Of a DNA stretch of 64,000 nt, positions 1 to 9,246 are shown piece after piece. The notes under the pieces are model-generated. The model was not told the origin of the DNA and ran no database searches. It was given only the letters and a program-made list of their open reading frames with translations. Every line of letters starts with the position of its first letter. Position 1 is the first letter of the stretch. This DNA comes from Ignavibacteriota bacterium. GTDB taxonomy: Bacteria; Bacteroidota; Ignavibacteria; Ignavibacteriales; Melioribacteraceae. Position numbers and translations under genes: made by a program. The stretch lies in NCBI GenBank assembly GCA_013112585.1, contig JABFGH010000021.1:28484-92483 (forward strand), in the 5' to 3' direction.

Positions 1-1
1 T

Positions 2-1237
2 TTTGAAATATTGAGAGATACTACAAACTTTCTGCAGCCCGTAATACCAAACAGTAATACAACACGTAATAACTTCTACGAGAAAAAACCTTTTGAGTTT
101 TCAGTTTATCTGCAGGATAAAATGGAATTTAAAAGTTTTATTATAAACGTTGGCTTACGTTATGATTACTTCAAAGCGAAATCCCAATACTCAACAAATA
201 TATTTTACCCAACACCGGATCAAACCGGAATACCATCCACAATCGATAAATCATCATTGCTTGCTAATGCAGAAGCTAAGCAGCATTTAAGTCCAAGGTT
301 CGGTGTCTCATTTCCTATAACTGATAAGGGAATTATCCATTTCAGTTACGGTCATTTTTATCAGCTTCCTCCGCTCACTTACTTGTTTGCGAATTCTGAA
401 TACGAGTATAGTTTGGGAACACCGACTTACGGTAATGCCAATTTAAATCCTGAACGAACTGTTTCATACGAAATTGGATTACAGCAGCAGTTGTTTGAAT
501 CACTTGCGTTCAATGTTACCGGATATTATAAGGATGTAAGAGATTTGCTGGCTGCTCAGCAAATAAGAATTAGCGGTGATCAAACCTACTTTACTTATGT
601 GAACAAAGACTATGCAAACATCAAAGGTATTGTGTTCTCACTTGTTAAAAGAAGACTGCCGAATGACCTATTTGGTTTTACCCTAGACTATACATTCCAA
701 ACTGCTGAAGGTAATGATGTCAACTCAGATGCTTTCTTCTTAGACCTATCATCAGGAAGACAAAGTGAAAAAATTCCTGTATTCCTTGGCTGGGATAAAA
801 CACATCAGCTTAATGCTACTATATCTATTGGTGAACCTAAAAATTGGAATGTTACACTCGTCGGTAAAATTGGTACCGGTCTCCCTTACACACCGCAGGT
901 ATTTGATAAACAAGTATTTCTAAAACCAAATTCAGATAGACGTCCTGCAATTTCAACGGTTGATCTATTAGCAGAAAAGAGTTTTGATATTTACGGATTT
1001 GAGCTGACAGCATTTATGAAAGTATTCAACCTACTTGATATATTAAATGAGAATATAGTTTACTCAAGCACCGGAAGGTCTTCGTACACATTAGATGAAA
1101 CACGCGGACCTGCTTTAGAAACAAACAGATTAGCTGAAATTATTCCCGAGTTAAAAACAGCCCAAGAGGTTTATACAAACCCGGCATATTACTTACCGCC
1201 AAGGCAGGTAAGATTAGGTTTATCCATATCATTTTGA
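2..1237 (+). CDS. TonB-dependent receptor, C-terminal part (5' end outside window)
   Basis: The reading frame is open to the left edge, so only the last 411 codons are present. The visible part has the alternating aromatic/polar strands of a 22-stranded outer-membrane barrel, for example NVGLRYDYF and NLNPERTVSYEIGLQQ, and it ends in ISF, the terminal aromatic residue expected for barrel insertion. TonB-dependent receptors import bulky ligands across the outer membrane using energy from TonB-ExbBD. The plug domain and TonB box are outside the window, so the substrate cannot be inferred. It is followed within 30 bases by a large exported protein and then a PorV-like protein, suggesting one outer-membrane transcription unit. 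The family call is firm; the function in this cell is open. Confidence 0.88.
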   Translation, partial: FEILRDTTNFLQPVIPNSNTTRNNFYEKKPFEFSVYLQDKMEFKSFIINVGLRYDYFKAKSQYSTNIFYPTPDQTGIPSTIDKSSLLANAEAKQHLSPRFGVSFPITDKGIIHFSYGHFYQLPPLTYLFANSEYEYSLGTPTYGNANLNPERTVSYEIGLQQQLFESLAFNVTGYYKDVRDLLAAQQIRISGDQTYFTYVNKDYANIKGIVFSLVKRRLPNDLFGFTLDYTFQTAEGNDVNSDAFFLDLSSGRQSEKIPVFLGWDKTHQLNATISIGEPKNWNVTLVGKIGTGLPYTPQVFDKQVFLKPNSDRRPAISTVDLLAEKSFDIYGFELTAFMKVFNLLDILNENIVYSSTGRSSYTLDETRGPALETNRLAEIIPELKTAQEVYTNPAYYLPPRQVRLGLSISF

Positions 1238-1263
1238 TGATAATCTTTACTGGAGATTTTAAT

Positions 1264-4200
1264 ATGAACAAAAAAATTATATCGTGCGTCATTCTTCTTT
1301 TAATAGTTTCAATGACGGTTATTAATGCTCAAGTTGATACAAGAAAAGAGAAAACTGAACGTGAGCATATTGCAGTTAAAGAAGCAATGCGGCAGATAAT
1401 GTCTCAATACCCTGTTAACAAAAATGAAGATGGCAATGAGACAGAAAAAATTGACGAATCAATAATTTTCGGAACATCATACCACAAAACAAGCGGTGCC
1501 GAGGATAGAAAAAATTATTTGATGAACGGTAATAGAATTACTGTTGAACTTTATAACTACGGCGGCATTGGTCCTGGTTATGGATTATTAAGAAATGTTA
1601 ACAATTTTGTTTGGAGAGATCTTGGCTATCTTTTTCAGTTCGGACCAATTGTTGGGGCATTAGTTCAAGAGGAAGGTAAAGAGGGGAAAACTGCAATTAT
1701 TTCCGATGGCTTGAATGATTACACAAGCCCGCTGCTGCAGGAGGTTAACCCGGCAGATTTTACTGAAAGATGGCAATGGCAGCCGCTGCCAGGTTATGCA
1801 GATCCGGATCAGCCGCACATGGCAAGTAACCCCGCGGAAGATACTGACGGTGACGGCAAACCCGATAGCTGGCCCCGTGATTGGTACAATGAAACATTAG
1901 GTCAATATGTGTGGCCCGGTTTCTTATCACAAAATGTAACAAATGCCGATCAGGAAGTATATTGGGCAATGGATGATAGAGACAATATTGAATTTAATTA
2001 TTTTCCATTTGAAAACGATAGAAGCAGAAAAGGGCTTGGTCTGCAGGTTGACGGCAGAGCTTTTCAGTGGAGTAACGCACTTGCAGAAAACACAATCTTT
2101 TTTGTTTATACAATTACTAACGTAAGCAGCAAGCCGCTCGATTCAGTTTTCTTCGGCATTTACGGTGACCCGGATGTTGGAGGCGGTTCACCTGAAAATA
2201 CCGATGATAACGGTTTCTTCGTGCCGCCTTACTCACTTGATACTGTTGATGTTGAGAACGTACCTGTTTATGCGAGAAGCATGGTTTACTTTTTTGATCC
2301 TGATAAAGAAGGACCTTCTGGATTGCCGCTCGGTTATCTCGGCTGTAAGTTTCTCGAAAGTCCCGGTAATTCCACAGATGGAATTGACAACGACGGTGAT
2401 GGAATGATTGATGAAAGTCAGGAAGATAACATTGATAATGACGGCGACTGGAACCCTGCTATTCATGATGTTGGACTTGACGGAATACCTAACACAGGTG
2501 ACTTTGGTGAGAATGACGGCATTCCCACTGCAGGCAACGCACTTCCCGATGGTTCCCCGGATCCGCTTTCACCCGGCGAGCCAAACTTTGAGTTTACCGA
2601 CCTTGATGAATCTGACCAGATTGGTTTAACAAGTTTTAACAGTTGGACTTGGAATCAGGATAAAATCTCAGACGACCAATCAATGTGGAATAGATCTATT
2701 CCCGGTAACTTTGGTGCAATTCAGCAAAATACCGACTTAGTTTTTATTTTCGGTTCAGGTTATATTTCATTAGAGCCGGGTGAAACTAAACGAATTAGTA
2801 TGGCACTTATTTGCGGTGAAGATTTAGATGATCTTTTAATTTCTGCAGAAGTTGTACAAACAATTTATAACCAGAACTATCAGTTCTTCAAACCGCCTAT
2901 AACACCAACTGTAAGCGCTGTTCCGGGTGATAAAAAAGTTACATTATATTGGGATACAGCGGCAGAAGAAAGCATTGACCCTATTACCGGAAAGGATTTT
3001 GAAGGGTATGTTATTTATAGAAGTACAGATCCAACTTTTGAAGATATTCAAGTTATTACAGATGGAAAAGGCTCAAGCTTTTTGAGCGAACCTCTTAAAG
3101 ACCTTGACGGCAATGAAGCGAAATGGGATGTTGATTTTAGACCGGAACCATTTGAAGACCTTAATGGCGACGGAATATATAATCCCGGCGAACCTTTTAC
3201 CGATTGGGACGGAAACGGATCTTGGTCGAGTAGGGTTGAAGACCCATGGAAAGGTTATCACCCTGTCGCGTATCAGAGAAGAGGTATTCAATATTATCTT
3301 GGTGATAACACCGGGTTGGTTCATTCATTTGTTGATTCCAATAATGTGGTTAACGGGCAGACTTATTACTATGCTGTTGTTGCTTACGATCATGGTGATT
3401 CCAACGGTATCCCTGTTTCTGAAACGACTAAAAAAATTACGCAAGACCCCATCACTTCAAAATTTACGTTCGGTAATAATACTGTGCAGGTAATTCCCGG
3501 TCCCAGAAGCAGCGGCTATGTCAATCCTAAAGTTAATGAAGATAATATTGCGCATGTTTCAGGCAGAGGTACAGGAGATGTTGAATTTAAATTGCTGAAT
3601 GATCTATCAGTAAAGGATGATGGTAGTTACCTAATTACATTTGCAGATTCGCTTATTTTAAATAATAATAAAATTAAAAGGAAAAATTATTCTTTACTGA
3701 ATAACTCATTTATTGAACAGGAATTTCCGCTGTACGGTACCAAGTTTACTACACTTGCCAATAGTTATATTTCTGAAGATGAACCTGTGACTGTTAAATC
3801 CACGGATGGTACTACTTATACCGAGGGAACGGATTATATAATAAACTATAAGCAGGGGTCAATTAAAAGAACAGAAAATAGTCCGATGCAGGATGGCGGA
3901 CAGTTTAATATCAGTTATAAATATTATCCTATTTTTGAAAGCACACTTTTAGATGGTGATGATGCCAATCCTGTTTTTGACGGAATTGCATTAACTATTG
4001 TTGATGAAGAAGCACTTGAAATAGATGATGAAAATACCGGCTGGATTTCAGGAAATACCAATATACTTTCAAATATTAAAGTTTCTTCGATTGGTGGCGG
4101 CAGAAAATACCCAGCCGACTATGAAATTATTTTTTCATCGCAAAATATTGATTCAGCTGGAACCTTATTAAACGGTCTGGTTACAATACCTGTAAACTAT

Positions 4201-4845
4201 ACTGTAAATGAAATTACTACAGGAGTTCCCAAGCGATTAAACACATTTTTAAATCAAAACGACCCTGCTGATAGTTTATGGCAGCCTGGTGAGTCAATAA
4301 TAATATTTACACCTTATGCAACTGGTCTAGACAGTGATAGTCTTACTTGGGAGATAGTACTTTTTGCACCAACTGATACATTAGAAAACGGTGACCCGGT
4401 TCCTGTTGTGATGCCGACCGATGGCGATGTGTTTCAAATAAAAACATTACGCCCGTTTAATCCCGCTGATAAATTTCAACTAACTACCCAAGGCGGCAAG
4501 CTGAGTAACGAAAACGCAAAATCTGCGCTTGATGATATTTATGTAGTACCTAACCCTTATGTGGGCTACAACGAAATTGAACCACGTGCTACTTTACCGG
4601 GACAGGTGAGAGGGGAGAGAAGAATATATTTTGAAAATCTGCCTTCGGAATGTACGATAAGAATTTATACATTAAGCGGAACGCCTGTTGCTGAAATTGA
4701 ACACGAATCAGGTGCCGAACATGGCAGAGCATTTTGGAACCTGCTTAATACTGATGGTTTCGGAGTAGCTTACGGTGTTTACATCGCTCACATTGATGCA
4801 CCGAACATAGGTGAAAAAATTCTAAAATTTGCTCTTATTAAATAA
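1264..4845 (+). CDS. Large secreted surface protein with fibronectin-type and Ca-binding-like repeats and a C-terminal sorting-like domain
   Basis: The protein has 1193 aa. I chose the ATG at 1264 because a GGAGA lies just upstream and it begins a clean signal peptide of about 22 residues ending NA/Q; the frame is open back to 1234. Several stretches resemble thrombospondin type-3 or dockerin calcium loops (DTDGDGKPDSW; DGIDNDGDGMIDE). A fibronectin-III-like segment follows (KKVTLYWDTAAEESIDP ... GYVIYRSTDPTF). The C-terminus (GVYIAHIDAP ... KILKFALIK) resembles the T9SS type A sorting fold. It probably sits on or leaves the cell surface. It lies between the TonB receptor and the PorV-like gene, an arrangement that suggests a shared surface task. 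No enzymatic motif was seen and the precise role is unknown. Confidence 0.8.
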   Translation: MNKKIISCVILLLIVSMTVINAQVDTRKEKTEREHIAVKEAMRQIMSQYPVNKNEDGNETEKIDESIIFGTSYHKTSGAEDRKNYLMNGNRITVELYNYGGIGPGYGLLRNVNNFVWRDLGYLFQFGPIVGALVQEEGKEGKTAIISDGLNDYTSPLLQEVNPADFTERWQWQPLPGYADPDQPHMASNPAEDTDGDGKPDSWPRDWYNETLGQYVWPGFLSQNVTNADQEVYWAMDDRDNIEFNYFPFENDRSRKGLGLQVDGRAFQWSNALAENTIFFVYTITNVSSKPLDSVFFGIYGDPDVGGGSPENTDDNGFFVPPYSLDTVDVENVPVYARSMVYFFDPDKEGPSGLPLGYLGCKFLESPGNSTDGIDNDGDGMIDESQEDNIDNDGDWNPAIHDVGLDGIPNTGDFGENDGIPTAGNALPDGSPDPLSPGEPNFEFTDLDESDQIGLTSFNSWTWNQDKISDDQSMWNRSIPGNFGAIQQNTDLVFIFGSGYISLEPGETKRISMALICGEDLDDLLISAEVVQTIYNQNYQFFKPPITPTVSAVPGDKKVTLYWDTAAEESIDPITGKDFEGYVIYRSTDPTFEDIQVITDGKGSSFLSEPLKDLDGNEAKWDVDFRPEPFEDLNGDGIYNPGEPFTDWDGNGSWSSRVEDPWKGYHPVAYQRRGIQYYLGDNTGLVHSFVDSNNVVNGQTYYYAVVAYDHGDSNGIPVSETTKKITQDPITSKFTFGNNTVQVIPGPRSSGYVNPKVNEDNIAHVSGRGTGDVEFKLLNDLSVKDDGSYLITFADSLILNNNKIKRKNYSLLNNSFIEQEFPLYGTKFTTLANSYISEDEPVTVKSTDGTTYTEGTDYIINYKQGSIKRTENSPMQDGGQFNISYKYYPIFESTLLDGDDANPVFDGIALTIVDEEALEIDDENTGWISGNTNILSNIKVSSIGGGRKYPADYEIIFSSQNIDSAGTLLNGLVTIPVNYTVNEITTGVPKRLNTFLNQNDPADSLWQPGESIIIFTPYATGLDSDSLTWEIVLFAPTDTLENGDPVPVVMPTDGDVFQIKTLRPFNPADKFQLTTQGGKLSNENAKSALDDIYVVPNPYVGYNEIEPRATLPGQVRGERRIYFENLPSECTIRIYTLSGTPVAEIEHESGAEHGRAFWNLLNTDGFGVAYGVYIAHIDAPNIGEKILKFALIK

Positions 4846-4887
4846 TGATTATTCCTAATAATCATCATAAAAATATTAGGTGAACTA

Positions 4888-5895
4888 ATGAAAAAAATAG
4901 CTGTTTTGATATTGATAATTTCTTTGGCATTTATAAGCAATGCTTATAGCCAGTCACTTTCAAAAGCGGGAACCAGCGCCGCACAATTTTTGAAAATTGG
5001 TATTGGTCCGCGTGCTATAGGTATGGGCTCGGCATTTACGGCAACGGAAAGTGACTTATCATCAATTTATTGGAATCCGGCGGGACTGGCTGCGGGTAAT
5101 TCCGTTTCGGCAATGTTCAGTCGAACTGAATGGATTGCAGATATTGGTGTTGACTTTGCCGCAGTTTCAGCACCTGTTGAAGGGCTCGGAACGATCGGGG
5201 CATTTGCCACAATCATGAATTCAATTGACGGAATGCTGGTGCGGACAGTTGATAATCCCGAAGGGACAGGTGAACTTTTCGATGCCGGTTCAATGGCTAT
5301 TGGGCTTAGCTTTGCCAGAAGCCTGACCGATAATTTTGCAATTGGTTTTACGGCAAAATATATACGTGAACAAATTTGGAAAGAATCAGCTGTCGGATTT
5401 GCGCTTGATGTCGGTGTTCTATACAAACTCCAAATTCTTAACGAGTTTAGACTTGCGGCGAGCATTTCCAACTTCGGCACAAAAATGACAATGGACGGAA
5501 GAGATATTTTAGAAATAAAAAGGGTGAATGAAAATCTCATCAATCAAAAAATTGAAATGGAAAGCTGGGAACTGCCTCTAATGTTTAGAGTTGGTGTTGC
5601 AGCAGATTTGATTAGCACTAATTCATCCAGATTAACTTATGCAATTGATGCGATTCATCCTAATGATCATACAGAGTATGTAAATATGGGTGCTGAGTAT
5701 AGCTGGAACGAGATAATATTTTTGCGCGCCGGTTATAAATCGTTATTTGAAAAAGATACCGAAGAAGGTGTCAGCTTTGGTGTGGGATTAAACTATAGAT
5801 TGGTGGATGCATTAAAAGTTCGTTTCGATTATGCTTATCAAGATTTCGGCAGATTAGAAAACATACACTATTTCAGCTTCGGTTTAAATTTTTAA
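4888..5895 (+). CDS. PorV/PorQ-family outer-membrane protein
   Basis: The protein has 335 aa, with a signal peptide (about residues 1-21, ending AYSQ). It opens with the family signature: GTSAAQFLKIGIGPRAIGMG, then SDLSSIYWNPAGLA. The rest is an amphipathic beta-barrel of FadL-like type ending in FGLNF. PorV proteins act as outer-membrane shuttles in type IX secretion, delivering cargo to the attachment machinery. Relatives in Ignavibacteria occur in many copies next to TonB receptors, so this copy may serve a particular cargo rather than general secretion. An AGGTGA ribosome site precedes the ATG. A strong hairpin terminator follows, closing the unit that began with the TonB receptor. Confidence 0.85.
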   Translation: MKKIAVLILIISLAFISNAYSQSLSKAGTSAAQFLKIGIGPRAIGMGSAFTATESDLSSIYWNPAGLAAGNSVSAMFSRTEWIADIGVDFAAVSAPVEGLGTIGAFATIMNSIDGMLVRTVDNPEGTGELFDAGSMAIGLSFARSLTDNFAIGFTAKYIREQIWKESAVGFALDVGVLYKLQILNEFRLAASISNFGTKMTMDGRDILEIKRVNENLINQKIEMESWELPLMFRVGVAADLISTNSSRLTYAIDAIHPNDHTEYVNMGAEYSWNEIIFLRAGYKSLFEKDTEEGVSFGVGLNYRLVDALKVRFDYAYQDFGRLENIHYFSFGLNF

Positions 5896-5909
5896 GATTA
5901 TTAATAATT

Positions 5910-5946
5910 GGGTAAAGCAGAAAATATTTTTTGCTTTACCCTTTAT
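5910..5946 (+). terminator. Rho-independent terminator after the PorV-like gene
   Basis: A perfect 10-bp stem (GGGTAAAGCA / TGCTTTACCC) with a 12-nt loop is followed by TTTATT. It sits 15 bases after the stop codon and would end the TonB receptor/surface protein/PorV transcript. Confidence 0.8.
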
Positions 5947-6050
5947 TCTCTCAATCCAAACCTCTTCAATCTTTTAAGTCTTTCTGTTTTTAATCGCTTT
6001 CTTTCATAAATTTCAATGAATAATAATTCAAAAATAAAATATTGTATAAC

Positions 6051-9000
6051 ATGAAAATCATTAAACCTTTACTCGTATTACTCGGTGCAGTAATTATTGC
6101 AAGCTGTTCTTCTTCGGTTGAAACCGTCGATCAAGGAGTATCAATTGAACAATCAAAAAAATATATACTAGAATTATTTGGCGAAAATAAATTTAGTTTA
6201 GAAATACCGCGCGGCACAAGAGTAGATGAAATAAAGATTGATTCATTAAACAAATCAATTGAAATAATAGCGAACAAGCATTTATCCCACATGCCGTTTC
6301 GCACAGAGTCTGTCAATCAAATTTATAACGAGATTACTCAAGTGCTTCCTAAGGATTTTTTAAGTTATGATATAAAAGTAACTTCACTTGGTTACCCGAT
6401 AGAAGAGCTAATACCAAATTACTTTAGAAAAGATTCAACCGAATATGATTTTGACAGAATGCCGTTCACTGAATTTTTGCGGGACAATCCGTTAGTTTTT
6501 AATCTTACTCAAAATAGAGTGAATGGTGAATCGTTACTGCCGGTAGATGGTTTGTTCAATAAGAATATTGCTTTGTGGCATAGCCATGGCTGGTATTATG
6601 ATATCAAAACAGATAGATGGCTTTGGCAGCGTCCGCGTTTATTTCAAACTGTGGAAGATGTTATCCCGATGTCCGTTACGCTTCCTTATCTGGTTCCGAT
6701 GCTCGAAAATGCGGGCGCAAATGTTTTTATTCCCCGTGAGCGAGATTTTCAATTAAACGAAATTATTGTTGATAATGATAACAGTGAAGATAACTACGTA
6801 GAGTATGCATTATCAGAATTAAACCGATGGCGCACCGGTGTTGGTGCAGGCTTCAGTTTGGATGATCCGCCTTATGAAGTGAATCATAATCCATTTAGGC
6901 AGGGCACACATAAAATTATTACATCGGACTTAACTGAAACAGCCTGGGTAAAATGGACTCCAAAATTTGAAGCGGCAGGAAGGTATGCTGTGTATGTTTC
7001 TTATTCAGCATCAAGTGAGAATGTTAATGATGCTATTTATATTGTAAACCACGCTGCCGGTGCCGATACCATTTTTGTTAATCAGACAATCGGCGGAAAT
7101 ACGTGGGTTTATTTAGGCAAGTTTAATTTTATTAAAACACCCCAGGACACTTCAGAATTCTGGCAGGGTGTACAGCTTACAAATAAGAGTTCGAGAAAAG
7201 GAAAAATCATTTCGGCTGACGGAGTTAGGTTCGGCGGAGGATACGGTGTTGTTAAACGCGGCGGCAAAACAAGCGGCAGACCAAAATTTTTAGAAGCAGC
7301 AAAATATTATCTTCAATATGCCGGTATGCCTGATACTTTAGTTTACAACTTGAATGAAAATAAAAATGACTACAATGATGACTATCAATCGAGAGCTGAA
7401 TATGTAAATTATTTAAGGGGCGCGCCTTTTGGTCCTAATAAAGACCGCTATGCGTCCGGCTTAGGCATCCCGGTTGACCTATCGCTTGCATTCCATACCG
7501 ATGCGGGCATAACACGCAATGATACTACAATTGGAACATTATTGATTTACAGTGTTGAAGATGCTGATTCCAACTTTGTTTTCCCTGATGGTATGTCGCG
7601 AATGGCAAATAGAGATTTAGGTGATATCGTTCAATCGCAAATAGTTAATGATATAAGGGCGAAGTATGATTCTGCCTGGAGCCGAAGAGCCTTACGTGAA
7701 GCGCAGTACAGCGAAGCGTTTAGACCAAATGTACCGGGAATTTTACTTGAGCTTCTCTCACACCAAAATTTTCTTGATATGAAATTTATGCTTGATCCAA
7801 GATTTAAGTTTGATGTGGCACGTTCAATTTATAAAGGCATGCTTAGGTTTCTCGCATTTCAATACGATTATGATTATGTGGTTCAGCCCTTAAAACCAAC
7901 TCATCTTACAACAAAAATTTTAGATGATGGGAATATTAAACTCTCATGGAAACCGCAAATAGATCCGCTTGAACCGACTGCCGCCCCTTCAAAGTATAAA
8001 GTTTATATTGGTGAAACAGAAAAAGGATTTAAACCAATAGCCATTGTGAATGATACATTTTATGTTTATCAAATAGATGAGATAGGTGAGCAAGTCAACT
8101 TCAAAGTTTCTGCAATGAATGAAGGAGGAGAGAGTTTTACATCCGAAGTTGTTTCGGCATGTAATAAAAATTCTGCTAAGAAAGTTTTAATAATAAATGG
8201 GTTTGATAGAATTAGTGCCCCTGCATCAATAGAGTCGGATAAGTTCACCGGATTTCTAAATTTTATAGATGCCGGTGTTCCTGATAAATATGACCTTGGT
8301 TACACAGGTGAACAAATTGATTTTAATCCCGCTTCAAAATTTTTAACAAACGATTATCCGGGTCACGGAAACAGTCATGCAGATTTTGAAACACAAATAA
8401 TTGCCGGCAATACTTTCGATTATTCTATTGTCCATGGTGAGGCAATTAAAAATGCAGGCTACTCATTTGTTACCGCAAGTGATGAAGCCGTTAACGATAG
8501 TTTAGTAGATTTGACAAAATTTGATATAGTTGATTTAATTCTTGGCGAAGAAAAAGAAACACCTTACCCAAAGCCCCTAAGTGATAGTACAGAACAATTT
8601 GAGTTTAAGGCATTTCCGAAGGTGATGCAAAATAGAATTAAAAACTATCTTGATGCCGGGGGAAATTTATTTGTTTCCGGTGCGTACGTTGGGACAGATC
8701 TTTTTAATGTAACCCGAATTGATACAAACGATGCAAAGTTTGCCGTTGATGTTTTAAAGTTTGTCTGGGCTAGCAGTCACGGTTCAAAAACAGGTGAAGT
8801 TTTTTCTGTTGATTCATCATTTGGGAATAAAGATTTCAATTTAGTATTTAATACTAAACTGAACGATAAAATATATGCAGTTGAGGCACCCGATGCGATC
8901 AACCCGGTTAAGGGCAGCAGTAGTATCTTCCGCTACTATGAAAATAGTTTTGGAGCCGGCACAGCCTATAGAGATAAATATGGAGTAATAGCACTCGGCT

Positions 9001-9074
9001 TTCCTTTTGAAACTGTTTTAGGCGAGTTGAAAAGAAATGAGTTAATGCGGATGATATTGGAATATTTTGAATAG
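6051..9074 (+). CDS. Lipoprotein N-acetylmuramoyl-L-alanine amidase-like protein with golvesin-like and FN3 domains
   Basis: The protein has 1007 aa. The ATG at 6051 starts a lipoprotein signal whose lipobox ends at Cys19 (IIAS-C), so it is exported and lipid-anchored. The body resembles zinc amidase_3 proteins: H177/H179 in WHSHGW, H482 in AFHTDAG and E567 in LLELLSH are metal or catalytic candidates. A golvesin-like domain (AWVKWTPKF ... GRYAVYVSYS) is inserted within the amidase part at roughly 270-390. An FN3 domain at about 620-710 and a Rossmann-like C-terminal region follow. Relatives are often labelled xanthan lyase or amidase. Its position before a PBP4, a C39-like and a DUF1460 gene supports a role in peptidoglycan cleavage. 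Activity is inferred, not shown. Confidence 0.75.
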   Translation: MKIIKPLLVLLGAVIIASCSSSVETVDQGVSIEQSKKYILELFGENKFSLEIPRGTRVDEIKIDSLNKSIEIIANKHLSHMPFRTESVNQIYNEITQVLPKDFLSYDIKVTSLGYPIEELIPNYFRKDSTEYDFDRMPFTEFLRDNPLVFNLTQNRVNGESLLPVDGLFNKNIALWHSHGWYYDIKTDRWLWQRPRLFQTVEDVIPMSVTLPYLVPMLENAGANVFIPRERDFQLNEIIVDNDNSEDNYVEYALSELNRWRTGVGAGFSLDDPPYEVNHNPFRQGTHKIITSDLTETAWVKWTPKFEAAGRYAVYVSYSASSENVNDAIYIVNHAAGADTIFVNQTIGGNTWVYLGKFNFIKTPQDTSEFWQGVQLTNKSSRKGKIISADGVRFGGGYGVVKRGGKTSGRPKFLEAAKYYLQYAGMPDTLVYNLNENKNDYNDDYQSRAEYVNYLRGAPFGPNKDRYASGLGIPVDLSLAFHTDAGITRNDTTIGTLLIYSVEDADSNFVFPDGMSRMANRDLGDIVQSQIVNDIRAKYDSAWSRRALREAQYSEAFRPNVPGILLELLSHQNFLDMKFMLDPRFKFDVARSIYKGMLRFLAFQYDYDYVVQPLKPTHLTTKILDDGNIKLSWKPQIDPLEPTAAPSKYKVYIGETEKGFKPIAIVNDTFYVYQIDEIGEQVNFKVSAMNEGGESFTSEVVSACNKNSAKKVLIINGFDRISAPASIESDKFTGFLNFIDAGVPDKYDLGYTGEQIDFNPASKFLTNDYPGHGNSHADFETQIIAGNTFDYSIVHGEAIKNAGYSFVTASDEAVNDSLVDLTKFDIVDLILGEEKETPYPKPLSDSTEQFEFKAFPKVMQNRIKNYLDAGGNLFVSGAYVGTDLFNVTRIDTNDAKFAVDVLKFVWASSHGSKTGEVFSVDSSFGNKDFNLVFNTKLNDKIYAVEAPDAINPVKGSSSIFRYYENSFGAGTAYRDKYGVIALGFPFETVLGELKRNELMRMILEYFE

Positions 9075-9246
9075 AGAAATTACCGTGCAAAATTTTCGTA
9101 GTCAGTGCAAATTATTCGTATTCTTCAAATAGTTATTGTGACAAATTATTGTTTTAATTGCTAAATTAAACAAGCAGTAAAAATTATTACATGGCATTGG
9201 AATTGCCCTATTTATTTAAATAGGGTTCTAAAAATTTAGGTGAGGT

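Noticed and set aside
5067..5543. Long minus-strand frame inside the PorV-like gene
   Set aside because: It is antisense to a clear gene, low-complexity Ser/Pro-rich, with no homologous motif.
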